DNA from: Ampullaceana balthica
Lineage: Eukaryota; Mollusca; Gastropoda; Lymnaeidae
Reading direction: 5' to 3'
Assembly: GCA_944989445.1 (NCBI GenBank)
Contig: CALYLW010000012.1
Location: 2,939,001 to 3,003,000, forward strand
Length of the DNA: 64,000 nucleotides
Shown: positions 21,661 to 32,901 of the stretch, piece after piece
Layout: every line of letters begins with the position of its first letter
How positions within the stretch are numbered: position 1 is the stretch's first letter
Notes under the pieces: model-generated
What the model was told of the DNA's origin: nothing
Databases searched by the model: none
What the model saw: only the letters and a program-made list of their open reading frames with translations
Translations under genes and position numbers: made by a program

Positions 21661-23490
21661 AAAATTAATCCTCCTTGATTTTTAATGGCGCAAACTCGTC
21701 CATCACGTTGTCAAAATTAATATTCTCAAGTGTTTCTCTTTCGATGCTAAGAAGTGCAAGATCCCTAAGACGATCTTGTCCCATTGATCACGTAAATTAG
21801 ACAAAATAAGCATTCAGTTTGCTGAAGGACCGCTCACAGTTTCAGTTGAAACAGCAATTTTTAGAAGTATTTGAAGTGAAATGCACAGATTTAGAAATAC
21901 GTCATCTCCATAAATATGAAACAATAAAACCAAGAAGATCCAAAGGAGTGTCCGATAGAACTTCAGTCTGGGTACTGAGAAGCATGTTTCAGTCTCCGGT
22001 TTCTGTGCACAATTCGTGACAATTGACGTCAGTGTCGTAGAAATTAGCAAAATCTATGCAATTTAAAGAAGTGTATCGACTTTTGTCTCAGCAAGAAGAG
22101 TTTTGACGTCTAGTAAAAATCCAAATTAGTTGTATAGGTTTTTTAGGCGTAAAAACCGTATTGATATCTCTTTTTGGAGTTTATCAATTACGCTGTTCAT
22201 ATCACGTGAAATTTCTTCTTCTGCAGAAAGTCCTGCATCTCTTGTTAATTCTCCAGGCATCCTCCGATGTCGTCTAATCCTTCTGTCAACCTCGATTCCC
22301 AAAGTTGTTCATCTTCTTTTCCATTGTCTACCGCAACCTGGCTCAAATTATCACGAATGTTGACAATTTCTGGCTCAAGCGATCAGATGCTGCTTCCTTG
22401 AAATTCAAAGTAGGATTCTGCAACCGTTTCTGGACAGAATCAATTTTCCCAAGTATGATGTACCAGAAATGTAACAAAAATAGGAAGTTAAAGTTTAATA
22501 TACCTCCCAGCAAAGCTTCTGCATCACATCTGGTGTCAGGCGTCATATTTTTATGTTCTAATAATTTTTCCAACAGCCCTAACAGTTCATCTAGTCCTCA
22601 TAAATAGCTTTAACAGCTTCTGATCGTGCACTCCAACATGTTTCACACTCCCTCTTCATTGTGATTGGCACAACTCTTTTTAATTCTTCCCAACGAGTTG
22701 TTGAACGAGAGAAAAAAAATATTATACTTTCAACTGTTCCAAAAAAACATGATAGTAACTGGATCCTGTTTATCTGAGTATACTCTTGCTAAGTTTAAGC
22801 TATGGTTGTCGTAGTTGATGCACAATGTTCTGTGATTTCTGGCACATATTCGCTGTTGAAGGCCGGATATATGCCCAGTCATTACAGCAGCATGGTCATA
22901 ACATTGTGACCGACAGTCGGCTAGTGGTGTGCTATTAGATTCCAATTTCTCTACGATAACTCTTTCAAGCAGGTTTGCTGCGTCTTTGGAATGTATCTGT
23001 GCAAAACCTAAAAATGTTTATTTTAGTTTTAAAATCCACATCCACAAATCTGATGACTTTAGAAAACTGTTCCCGGTGTCCAAGATCGAATGTTGAGTCA
23101 AGTAAGATAAAGTAGTACTTGTTTTTTTCTGATTTCACTCAACAGCTGATTCCTTACAGTCGATGTAAGTAGGTGGATAAATTCATTTTGGATTTCCGGT
23201 GATAAATAATATACTGAAACTGGATTATCTCGGGCATGTTGTAGGTGTTTTTCTAACAGTGGATCATATTGAGCAACAAGTTTGATCACAGAGAGACAGG
23301 AAAGAGAGACGGTGTCTGCTGTTTCATATGAAAGGAATCCAACTTGCTTTGACATACCGATGGAAGCCCGTGAGAGGAGAGACCTTCCCTCCGCTCCCCT
23401 ACTTTACTCCCTCCACATTGGGATTGGGAAGTAAGATTTTTTAAAAGAGTCACAGCATGCAGCAAAGGGACGCGAATTGACCATTCTGTA
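21661..23490 (-). pseudogene. Broken hAT transposase, ZMYM1/DUF4371-like
   Basis: Fragments, N to C: 23528-23286; 23355-23098 (GFLSYETADTVSLSCLSVIK, then a linker); 22945-22730 (DCRSQCYDHAAVMTGHISGL, then INYDNHSLNLARV, close to the CRGQGYDNAANMSG and CSNHSLNL phrases of ZMYM1-type hAT proteins). Near 21830-21670 on the - strand is an ERSFSKLNAYF-like dimerisation signature followed by LALLSIERETLENINFDNV. Several frame changes make it non-functional. A nested hAT at 23494 cuts its N-terminal side: a Lys-rich stretch (DQDKKKEWLK) resumes beyond it at about 24763-24800. Confidence 0.85.
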
Positions 23491-23493
23491 AGC

Positions 23494-24762
23494 CAGTGGT
23501 TCTCAACCTTTTGAGATTCAATTACCACTTGAAAAATGTGTGTCTTAGCTAAGGACCACTACTAAAATTGTGCTACTGCCGTGCTGGAAAGTTAAATATA
23601 ATTATACTGTGTATATAGCTAGCTATAAGTAATATACATGTTAGTTTGTAAAACTATACTAATATGCTACGATTTGCGTGCTCCAAAAACAATATAGTAA
23701 TGGCTTTCTTTTGTAACGAACAAATGTCATTTATATTAGTCTCATAGTCTTCTTATTTAATTCTACTTGCTTACTATAAAAAAAAACACTTTAAGTCATA
23801 AACAGTAGTTTGTATTAAAAAGACTGCCATATTAGTTTATTTAGTACGAACGATATTTTGTTTTTATTTTAAGCAATGCAGAAAATCCACTTTCACAAAG
23901 TTGCAAAGGGTAAACGTATTTTAAAAGCTAGCTGAGACAGTTAGGAGTACTCAAAATTTCATTAACCCCACTTTCTGATGCAACATATTCAAAGTGGTAT
24001 CGCTGGTCAATTCAATGAATTGGTTTAATTACGATGTTGGCCATTTTTTTATTTGATGAGTGAATGTGTGCGAGATTAGGACTGGACACCCACGAAAAAC
24101 CACTGAACGTTAAAAATCACAAAAGTAGAATTAAAATTGGTTCTGCATTGATTGAATATGACCAGAAATCAAATTTATCAACAGTCTGTTTATTTATTTC
24201 AGCATTTTCTGGTTTCTCGGTGGTTTCGTACACTTGATCAAACATCTCAAAGTTACCTTGAAATAATCTTCTTTTCCAAAAATCAAGATTTTTCGTAAAA
24301 GCAGACACTTTGTCACTGAGAGTAATTAAATGTGTCTGCTTTCCTTGCCGAGTTGAATTATGTTTATTGAGTTCTTCAAAAATTTCAACCAAGTAAGCCA
24401 GAACAGCAACCCATAAGCTATGGTTTAAATGATCAACAGGCTTTGAGTTTTTTCTACAAGAAACTCTCATACGTCATCACGTTCTTTAAACAGTCTGATA
24501 ACCAGCGAACTTCAGTATACATCAGCAACTGTTAATTTTTAAGATTCATATTCGAACATAAGAAATCAAAGAGACGAGAATTTAATAGACGAGCCTTGAT
24601 AACATTTAAAAACTATTTAGGCCAAATCAAAAATTAAATATATTTTAAGTCTGCGTTAATTCTTTAACTTTCTAGACTTCCTCGATGATAATACAGTGCT
24701 TAAATTTCATGCTGTGCTCGCGGACCACTGGTGCTCCGCAGACCTCAGGTTGAGAACCACTG
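23494..24762 (-). mobile_element. Nested hAT, CAGTGGTTCTCAACC ends
   Basis: The ends are CAGTGGTTCTCAACCTTTTG and, on the - strand, CAGTGGTTCTCAACCTGAGG. Flanks are CTGTAAGC and CTTTAAGC, an 8-bp duplication with one mismatch. It is inserted in the hAT copy at 21418-25180. Confidence 0.93.
24117..24480 (-). pseudogene. Fragment of a SCAND3/FAM200-like hAT transposase
   Basis: A 117-codon frame contains LAYLVEIFEELNKHNSTRQG and DKVSAFTKNLDFWKRRLFQG. This matches the LAYLADIFEHLNELN...SDKISAFxRKLELWKRR region of FAM200/SCAND3-type proteins. The rest of the enzyme is missing or too diverged to see, so the copy is a deletion derivative. Confidence 0.85.
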
Positions 24763-25180
24763 CTTTAAGCCACTCCTTTTTCTTGTCTTGATCATTTTGG
24801 TTGCTTTTAGTGTCGTCTCTGTCTGTTCTATTAATAGAATCGCCTTTGCCTCTTACTGCTCCCCTAGTCTCACTCCCAGCAACTCACTGTTTTTGTTTTA
24901 AACGCCGTCAGAAATTCATCATTGTGGATGTGTCATTTATTTATGAGTAGATTGGCGCCCCGTAACGCTCAATGGGGGCGCCAAAATCATGCTTGCCAAC
25001 TGGTTTGTAATGAAGATATTTTCGGAGCTCCAAAATTAAATCTTGCAAACATATTTGGGATACAATAGTTCACATCAAAATAAAATTAAGTAATCAGTTT
25101 TAATACTCATTTTGGCGCCCCTTAACGTGGCGCCCGGGGACATATGTCCCCCCCCTGCCCCCCCCCTCGCTACGCCACTG

Positions 25181-25580
25181 CTCAACATTTAGAAGAATAG
25201 CGAGGTTCTCAGTTGACTCAACATATAGAAGAATAGCGAGGTTCTCAGTTGACTCTCAACATATAGAAGAATAGCGAGGTTCTCAGTTGACTCAACATAT
25301 AGAAGAATAGCGAGGTTCTCAGTTGACTCAACATATAGAAGAATAGCGAGGTTCTCAGTTGACTCAACATATAGAAGAATAGCGAGGTTCTTGGTTGACT
25401 CAACATATAGAAGAATAGCGAGGTTCTCAGTTGACTCTCAACATATAGAAGAATAGCGAGGTTCTTGGTTGACTCAACACATGGAAGAATAGCGAGGTTC
25501 TCAGTTGACTCTCTACATATAGAAGAATAGCGAGGTTCTCAGTTGACTCAACATATAGAAGAATAGCGAGGTTCTCAGTT
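25181..25580. repeat. Minisatellite, 36-bp unit
   Basis: About 11 copies of CTCAACATATAGAAGAATAG followed by CGAGGTTCTCAGTTGA, some two bases longer. Confidence 0.97.
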
Positions 25581-25900
25581 ACTATAGTGTGATTGCAATG
25601 TTGGGTATCACCTATACTCAAAGTGAGTCTCTGTTCTCCAGGATGAAGACTTTTAGGACAGGCGACGGTCTGGACTCACTATAAATTACATTGTTATATT
25701 ATGCCAACGAACATCCCATTTTAATAACGTTTAAAAGGACGTGCTCAATTTTGCACTTTGAATTTGACATATTTGTAATTAAACATTATTTTATGTGCGC
25801 CTCATTTCTTCTGGCCAAGAGGGTCATCTTGATACCCCCCCCCCAATTAATAGCTTAACCGTTGGAATAATTTTCCAACCTCTGATGTAAATCCTATTTT

Positions 25901-26866
25901 TAAATCCTTTATATTAACTCGTGGTGTCTGCGGCCGACCGACCGACCTTGCTTGCTTGCTTGTCGCCAAAACTTTTGCTCGATTTTTAACCCACTTGCTC
26001 GCAAGATAGCGAGCTGAAATTTTGCAGGCAGTTTCGTACCGATGATAAAAACAATGTATCAAAATTTCAGATCGATCGCATGTACCGTAATTAAATTATT
26101 GATTTTTTAGATTATTTTATTTATTCCTATGTATCATGCTATTTTTTGAGATAGAGCGTCGCGGTGCGTATTATATTGAACAACCTTTCTGTTGCGCAAT
26201 AAGGTGCGTATTTTATTGACAGCTCTTTTTATAAACATATTCCTGATCGGTGCGCATTATATTAAACATGTTTTACGACACAACTGCAATTTTGTATTTC
26301 TGGATGGTCTGGCGCTGCGTATTATAATGAACATTCTTTTAATTACTTCTCGTACATAAAGGATTTATAGTCAAAAACTTGGTTTTTTACGGGGTTTTCT
26401 TATTAAATCCTTTATATTAACTCGTGGTGTCTGTTTGAACCCTTGATTGCTTGCTTGTCGGTCGCCAAAACTTTGGATCGATTTTTAACCCACTTCCTCG
26501 TAAGCTAGCGAGCTGAAATTTAGCAGGCAGTTTCGTGGCGATGATAAAAACTATGTATCAAAATTTCAAATCGATCGCATGTACCGTAATTAAATTATTG
26601 AATTTTTAGATTATTTTATTTATTCCATTGTAACATGTTATTTTTTTAGATAGAATGTCGCGGTGCGTATTATATTGAACAACCTTTCTGTCGCGCAATA
26701 AGGTGCGTATTTTATTGACAACACTTTTTATAAACATATTCCTGATCGGTGCGCATTATGTTAAACATGTTTTACGACACAACTGCAATTTTGTATTTTT
26801 GGATGGTCTTGCGCTGCGTATTATAATGAACATTCTTTTAATTACGTCTAGTAAATAAAGGATTTA
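25901..26866 (+). mobile_element. Tandem pair of AAATCCTTTAT-family TIR elements
   Basis: Two copies of about 465 bp (25901-26367 and 26404-26866) start TAAATCCTTTATATTAACTC and end in AAAGGATTTA. They share internal motifs, including TTAACCCACTTnCTCG, GTACCGTAATTAAATTATTG and GTGCGCATTAT. Both are followed by TAGTCAAAAACTTGG, so the pair probably arose by duplication of one insertion with its flank. Confidence 0.8.
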
Positions 26867-27704
26867 TAGTCAAAAACTTGGTTTTTACGGGATTTTTTTT
26901 ATTAGAGGATGAAATTTGTGAAATAATCGTGAAATGTCTTTTGTGATTACATGCGTATTAATATTAGCTACATGTATCTATCTATACGTCTCGTAAATGG
27001 CACAATTGATTCAAACAATTTAGGCAAAGATTTAAGAGGATAATTTCAAGTTTACAGAATATGAGACTTATTAGATCAACTCAAAGAACTGCTCGGCGCA
27101 AGGAATATTAATATTTGAAAGGCTCTGCGTTAAAAAAATAAAAATTAAGAAAACTCGCCTGTATCAAGGAACATTTTTTTTTAAATTTTAAACACAAGGG
27201 TATAAGTCTATATTAATAATTAATCTACGCTTATATAACCATGCAATGCCGAAAGCCATCTTCATTTTCCACAGGACGTTAAAATATTCTTGGTCGCATG
27301 CAAATGTATTTCAGAATTTTTAAAAAAATTAATAATCTTGGCCTGTAGGAAACCCGCTAAATGAGAAATTCTAGAAATTCTGGAACCGTTTATAATTATC
27401 CCTTGAGACTCAAATGGTAGCCATGGGCTTGAAAATTGACCAATGAAACATCCGAAAAGTTTTCTTTGAGCTCTGTAAGGAAAGAGCTTCACAGATGCCA
27501 GTAATGGGTGTCCAGGGACGGACAGAGAGGAACTCTCCATTATTTCACAGCAAGCACAACGTTGTCCTGGGAGATGGAGATTTGTTTACAGTCGACTTGA
27601 TACAGAGGCCGATTTCAGTTCGTGGTGGATAAAATTATGCGCCTAGTTCTTTGTATGTACTTGATCACATGACTATCACGTGATAATACTGGAACATCTT
27701 CAAA
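26867..27704. other. Non-coding, no recognised element
   Basis: AT-rich. A 92-codon - strand frame (27540-27262) has no domain I recognise and is left unannotated. Confidence 0.5.
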
Positions 27705-27881
27705 CAGGGCCGGTCTTAGCAATTGTGGGGCTCTATGCGGCTTAGTATGCGAAACAGTTTGCGCGTGGCACAGTCTGGGTAGGGATAAGGAATTAATAAG
27801 AATGATAAGTGAATATTAAGATATGAAAGCGCGGGATCCACTGCGGTGCATAGGTTGCAGTGGCCTTAGGCCGCGGCCCTG
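27705..27881. mobile_element. 177-bp hAT-type MITE
   Basis: The ends are CAGGGCCGGTCTTAGC and, on the - strand, CAGGGCCGCGGCCTAAGG. Flanks TCTTCAAA and TCTGTAAA agree at six of eight bases, consistent with a decayed 8-bp duplication. Confidence 0.65.
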
Positions 27882-28149
27882 TCTGTAAATAATGCTAAAT
27901 AACATACTACTTGAGAGTGAAATGAATTGCAAATTTAGTGAGTCATTTTTTAAAATTATTATTTTAATGATTGTTATTATTATTTATTTTAATTATTTTT
28001 TTAATTATTTTTTTTTGCGAACTACTAGTTGACTAACTGTAAACAAATGGACACCGATCATTAGCCTACGTAGTCGCCTTATGGAATTTCAATTTCCGGT
28101 AGAAAACTGATTGCACTCTGAGTTGTCAGTGAATAAATAATGTTCTTAG

Positions 28150-28502
28150 TAAATAATGTAAACAGATGACAAGCAAGGGTGGGTCACTAAAGTGGGTGAA
28201 TCCACGGCTATAAGCAAGGGTGGGTCAACAAAGTGGGTGAATCCACGGTTATAAGCAAGGGTGGGTCAACAAAGTGGGTGAATCCACGGCTATAAGCAAG
28301 GGTGGGTCAACAAAGTGGGTGAATCCACGGTTATAAGCAAGGGTGGGTCATTAAAGTGGGTGAATCCACGGCTATAAGCAAGGGTGGGTCACTCAAGTGG
28401 GTGAATCCACGGTTATAAGCAAGGGTGGGTCATTAAAGTGGGTGAATCCACGGCTATAAGCAAGGGTGGGTCACTCAAGTGGGTGAATCCACGGTTATAA
28501 AC
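28150..28502. repeat. Minisatellite, 41-bp unit
   Basis: Eight copies of ATAAGCAAGGGTGGGTCAAC followed by AAAGTGGGTGAATCCACGGTT. The copies alternate in the CAACAAAG, CATTAAAG and CACTCAAG variants. Confidence 0.95.
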
Positions 28503-29513
28503 ACTTAGTCATGCTCCACCCTGCTCCAGACGCCACTGCCCAAAGATAAAATTACACTGACACAACATGGTACTTTTGTAGATAAAGTGCTAAAGGTATT
28601 GTCGGTGGTTCTGAAAGCGGTCCTTTAGAACTACCCATTGTGAAGAAAGTCTAGGGAAATTTAAGGAGGGGTGGGGGTTGGGGTTCTGGGATACCAAAAC
28701 AGGCGCCAATTAGACCTGCAGCAGTTTTCTCCCTTGTCCTTCTTAGTGCAGACGTTATAAAATATATAAATAGTTAATGTCGTCTACTTGTATGTAGCAC
28801 AATGTAAAAAAAAACAAAAGAGGGGGGGGGCAGCATTTATTTTATTTTATTCATTATTTTCCTTAAAATAGTAAATTCTCTTTGATATGTAGTTAATGAA
28901 ATTTGATAGTGGTACCCCCTCCCCCATTCACCCTTAAATCCCGATAATTACCGCATGTGACGGCCTTTAAAAACTATATGACTAAATGAAGAAAACGAAA
29001 CTTTTTTGAGAATTGCTATTTCAATTTACTAAATTAACCTTTATCAGTTAAAGTAACTATAAAACGTATTATTGTCTCCTAAAATTTTTAATATTAAATT
29101 TCATGTAAAAAAAAATAATATTCTACATGAATAAGTAATTTCGGTGTTTAATCTTAAACTACCAATTAAGTTAACTTTTTCAATACAAGGGATGCAACTC
29201 ATGTTAATGACTTCAAAAAAAAAGGATTACTGCCCAGTTTCGAGAATACAAAGATATTAGGGTCAAATATAATAAGCGAGTTCATCTGATTCGTGTTAAA
29301 ATAGTTTTCAGCCATTAACTTGATTTCTTGCAAAGCATTTTACTTCAAAAAGAAGGTGAAAATCAGTTTTTAAAAAAATAACAACAACTGTCCCCACTCC
29401 ACCTTTAACTTTTTAGTGTTGTACCTTTGACTAGATCTGGGAAACTGAATTTGTCTTATTATGCACTTATTTGTATCTATATTAAAGTAACTTTGTTTAA
29501 AATAAAAGAAACT
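28503..29513. other. Non-coding, no recognised element
   Basis: AT-rich with homopolymer runs. I see no gene. Confidence 0.5.
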
Positions 29514-29902
29514 ATGGCTGTGGAAATTAACAATTAATTTCTGGATTAATCGTTAAAAAAATTGTAACGATTAAATTATTATTATTATTTTTTTAAATAA
29601 TAAAAAATAGTGGCCGATAACAAATTTCCTGACGATTACACTAACATTTTGGTTTTAAACTATTGACTGTCAGGAATGTTCAAAATGTTGATAAAGTTTG
29701 CCTACCATGGTTCTAACACTTCACCTGCTTATCAAGCCAAATGAAAAGCGTATTAAGCTAATGGCAGTAATGGAGTCTGACTTAGAGACAGAAAATGACG
29801 ACATAACTTCTGATGAATTACTGCGTTATAAAATGGAGATGAAAGTTCCTGAATCCATTAACCCTCTACAATGGTGGAAACTTAATGAACACCGATATCC
29901 TA

Positions 29903-31838
29903 AAAAGAGGACTTAATTAAGAAATATAAAGCTACCTATTCATATAGGATACACAAAAAATACTTAAAGATTAAACACTTGACACAAAAACTTAGTCGAA
30001 ACCTCCAAAATGAATATATAAACAATGTAATTACCAAAGATAACAATAAAAACTTATGGTCCTTTATCAAATCTAAAAAAATGGAACCTTCAGGAATAGC
30101 CACACTAAAAGGCTCAAATAATAAAACTTATAATGATAATGAAACTAAAGCTAATATCCTTAACACATATTTTGCATCATCTTTTTCTGCCTCAGGCGAC
30201 AAGGAAGTTTTAATAAATTTAAATAAAATGGAAGAAATAGGTAACATAACTGTAGATGAGATAGGTATACATTCACTCCTAAAAAACTTAAAAATAAACA
30301 AAGCTACTGGCCCAGATGATTTGCCTGCAAGATTATTAAAAGAACTAAGCAATGAACTGTCCCCAATCCTTGTAGTTCTCTTTCAAGCCTCTCTAAACCA
30401 GGGTAAAGTGCCCCAGGATTGGAAATTAGCTAACGTAACTCCACTCTTTAAGAAAGGGGATAAATCAGACCCTGGTAATTACAGGCCTGTATCACTTACT
30501 AGTATCACCTGTAAATTACTAGAACACATAATATATAGTAGAATAGTTAACCACCTTGACAAATATAATGCCCTATGCCCACATCAACACGGCTTTAGAA
30601 AAAACAGATCATGTGAAACACAGTTAATAGGTTTAATAGGTGAACTATCAAAAGGCTTGGACAAAAATGATCAAATAGATACAATATTACTAGACTTCTT
30701 AAAAGCATTTGACAAAGTTCACCATCTTAGTTTACTTAAAAAACGTAACTACTTTGGAATCTCAGGTTCCTTACATCACTGGATCCAAGACTTCCTTTTG
30801 GGCAGGGAGCAAACTGTAATAATTAATGGATCTAAATCTGCACCAATAAAGGTTAACTCAGGCGTTCCACAAGGAACTGTGCTAGGTCCCTTACTCTTTT
30901 TAATTTATATAAATGATTTACCCAACAACATCTCAACAGGTACAAAAGTTAGGTTATTTGCTGATGATTGTATAATCTATAGAACAATTAAATCAGAACA
31001 AGATAGCAAAATTTTACAAAAAGACTTAGATGAATTGATAAAATGGGAAACTAACTGGAGTATGTCTTTCCACCCAGAAAAGTGTCAACTATTAAGAGTA
31101 ACAAAGAAAAAGAAACAAATAAATTCAAAATATTACATTCATGGAAAAGAACTGACCCAAACTAAAGATGCAAAATACTTAGGAGTCTTAATAAATGAGA
31201 AACTATCATGGAATCCCCATGTCAATGAAGTTATTAAAAAATTAAAAAAAACCTTAGGCTTTATAAAAAGGAACTTTAACAAATGTAATAGAGATATAAA
31301 ACTAAAATGCTACCTCACTTTGGTGAGACCTGTACTAGAATATGCATCTTCTGTATGGGACCCATCCACCAAAGAAAACATTGATAAACTAGAACAAATT
31401 CAGAAAAGAGCTGCCAGATTCATTACTGGAGAATATTCGAAACTGACAAGAATAACACCATTAGTTAAATCATTAAACCTTGAAACACTAGAGGATAGAA
31501 GAACCAAGAGCAAAGTAGTAATCATACATAAAGCAATTAATTCTAATTTAGAAATACAACACAAAGATAACTTAATACAACCCTCAGATAGACATAAGGA
31601 TAAAAACACCTTTCTTATTCCGTATGCAAGAACAAACACATACAAGTTTTCCTTCTTCCCGTCCGGAATTCGGGCGTGGAATGGGTTGCCTGAAGAATCC
31701 AGGAAAACCAACACTTTATCAACATTTAAATCTCTAATAAAAATGCAGGACTAAACACAAACCATAGATAAGCGTAGGAGGCAATAATCTTCTGTATAGA
31801 AGGAGCGTCTGTAAACAGATAAGATAAGATCCGATAAT
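29903..31838 (+). mobile_element. 5'-truncated non-LTR retrotransposon, jockey superfamily
   Basis: The element starts abruptly in the coding region (about 29903, where hAT coding stops) and lacks an endonuclease domain. It ends after a short 3' untranslated region with a GATAAGATAAGAT tail. CCGATA occurs at both junctions (29892-29897 and 31831-31836) and may be a short target duplication. The same 3' end occurs, inverted and truncated, at 50131-50490 and 14128-14184. Confidence 0.85.
29979..31754 (+). CDS. Reverse transcriptase of a jockey/L2/CR1-type retrotransposon
   Basis: A 591-codon frame without stops or frameshifts. It is the C-terminal part of the element's second protein, which copies the element RNA into DNA at a nicked target. 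Visible, in order: a linker; the finger region with KINKATGPDDLPARLLKE (about 106-122); NYRPVSLTS (about 167-175); palm motif A LLDFLKAFDKVHH (first Asp at about 239); SGVPQGTVLGPLLF (from about 294); motif C FADD (327-330) with both catalytic Asp; the thumb; and a conserved C-terminus (RAWNGLP). The annotated start is not a real Met: the frame continues upstream to about 29912 and lost its N-terminus and endonuclease by 5' truncation. The intact palm suggests a recent insertion. Clade (L2, CR1, Rex1) cannot be settled by eye. Confidence 0.92.
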   Translation: MTQKLSRNLQNEYINNVITKDNNKNLWSFIKSKKMEPSGIATLKGSNNKTYNDNETKANILNTYFASSFSASGDKEVLINLNKMEEIGNITVDEIGIHSLLKNLKINKATGPDDLPARLLKELSNELSPILVVLFQASLNQGKVPQDWKLANVTPLFKKGDKSDPGNYRPVSLTSITCKLLEHIIYSRIVNHLDKYNALCPHQHGFRKNRSCETQLIGLIGELSKGLDKNDQIDTILLDFLKAFDKVHHLSLLKKRNYFGISGSLHHWIQDFLLGREQTVIINGSKSAPIKVNSGVPQGTVLGPLLFLIYINDLPNNISTGTKVRLFADDCIIYRTIKSEQDSKILQKDLDELIKWETNWSMSFHPEKCQLLRVTKKKKQINSKYYIHGKELTQTKDAKYLGVLINEKLSWNPHVNEVIKKLKKTLGFIKRNFNKCNRDIKLKCYLTLVRPVLEYASSVWDPSTKENIDKLEQIQKRAARFITGEYSKLTRITPLVKSLNLETLEDRRTKSKVVIIHKAINSNLEIQHKDNLIQPSDRHKDKNTFLIPYARTNTYKFSFFPSGIRAWNGLPEESRKTNTLSTFKSLIKMQD

Positions 31839-32337
31839 GTCATTCCTTGCCAAGACTGTTTTGTTCATACCAGTTACCTCAGTTCAATGTAAATGATTGT
31901 TCAGCTCGGCCGTTTATATTGTCAATTAGAGCCGCTCATCACTTGAACCAAATAATGTCAACACACTTGTTTTTTGCTAGGGTTGTATTGGATTTCGGCT
32001 TATCAACATTTTATCAACATTTTGAACATTCCCGTCAGTCAATAGTTTAAAACCTTAAAACCAAAATGTTTGTTTAATCTTCAGGAAATTTGTTATTTTT
32101 TAACGACCGCTATTTTATTTTAATTTTTTTTTACTTTTGCCTTCCAATAATATTTAAGTGATGGGTTGATTAATCGTTAAAAAATAATTTAATCGTGTAA
32201 CGATTAATCGAGAAATTAACAGTTATATTAGAAATATTTTCTTAAATTTTAATAGAATTTAAATGGATCAAATTAATTTTAATCAATTAAATTTTTTAAC
32301 GATTAATCCTTTAATTAATCGTTATTTCAGCGGCCCT

Positions 32338-32901
32338 AATATATATATTGCATTTCATTAGAATATTTATGTGTATTTGAGAAATTGTTATGGGGTTGGT
32401 TTAGTAATACATGTAATTTACAACTGAAATTTTCTAGAAAACATATAGTATGATCAAAACTATTTACCTGAACAAAGGAAAATGTAGAACAAACCAAGAA
32501 TGGGATCCCATTATAAATCATGCTGGGGCATGCGATGTCCTGAAATTAGGTTTGTGTCAGGGAAATAGATCCTATTGGGAAAAGTGATCCTATCTGGAAA
32601 AGAAATGTTTACACATATAATTTTAATATGTTATGTCTGGAATTTATTAAGAAATTTAGTGAGGTGACTTTGTCAACAACAAGGTCCTTACATGTTACCT
32701 AAAAGGTTGTTGTGTTTTGCCCCTTAACATCCCAGGACACGAGGTATACAAGCTAGTTTAAGTGAAAATATATGTGGCACATCTGATGAGAATATATAAT
32801 ATATATCATTAATAAAATTAGCAAACAAAATTCCAATCATGAAGTAAATACATTTTTTTCTAAAAAACAACATATATCTATTTTTATGTCTCCATCCCCA
32901 G
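32338..32901. other. Intron sequence before the cysteine exon
   Basis: AT-rich, ending in the pyrimidine-rich acceptor TTTTTATGTCTCCATCCCCAG at 32901 (20 of these bases are 32882-32901). Confidence 0.6.

Larger units (their letters stand above)
21418..25180 (-). mobile_element. hAT element, CAGTGGCGTAGCGAGGG ends, inserted in a minisatellite
   Basis: The terminal inverted repeats are CAGTGGCGTAGCGAGGG at both ends. CTCAACAT flanks it exactly (21410-21417 and 25181-25188), and these bases are part of the 36-bp minisatellite unit. GCGCCCGGGGACAT lies just inside both ends. It contains a broken transposase and another hAT (23494-24762). Confidence 0.95.
29698..31975 (+). pseudogene. C-terminal remnant of a ZBED1-like hAT transposase, interrupted
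   Basis: The 29698-29914 frame contains ELLRYKMEMKVPESINPLQW followed by WKLNEHRYP, the region of ZBED1-type proteins just before the dimerisation domain. The reading then breaks at the retrotransposon. Beyond it, from about 31846, codons read LAKTVLFIPVTSV, then after a stop LFSSAVYIV, another stop, and SRSSLEPNNVNTLVF. These follow the order of the hAT dimerisation domain (LAKKYLCIPATS, then FSSAGNIV, then a NVNxLVFL end). So the retrotransposon sits inside this frame, and two stops also disable it. Confidence 0.8.
29514..32337 (+). mobile_element. hAT (ZBED1-like) deletion copy, split by a retrotransposon
   Basis: The left end has GGCTGTGGAAATTAACAATT followed by GGATTAATCGTTAAAAAA. The right end, on the - strand, has GGGCCGCTGAAATAACGATT followed by the same GGATTAATCGTTAAAAAA. 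These matching inverted ends enclose remnants of a ZBED1-like transposase C-terminus. The exact tips and an 8-bp duplication could not be fixed. Confidence 0.75.

Noticed and set aside
29698..29914. Separate small gene upstream of the reverse transcriptase
   Set aside because: Its C-terminal part matches ZBED1-like hAT transposases, and the continuation lies beyond the retrotransposon, so it is a transposon remnant.
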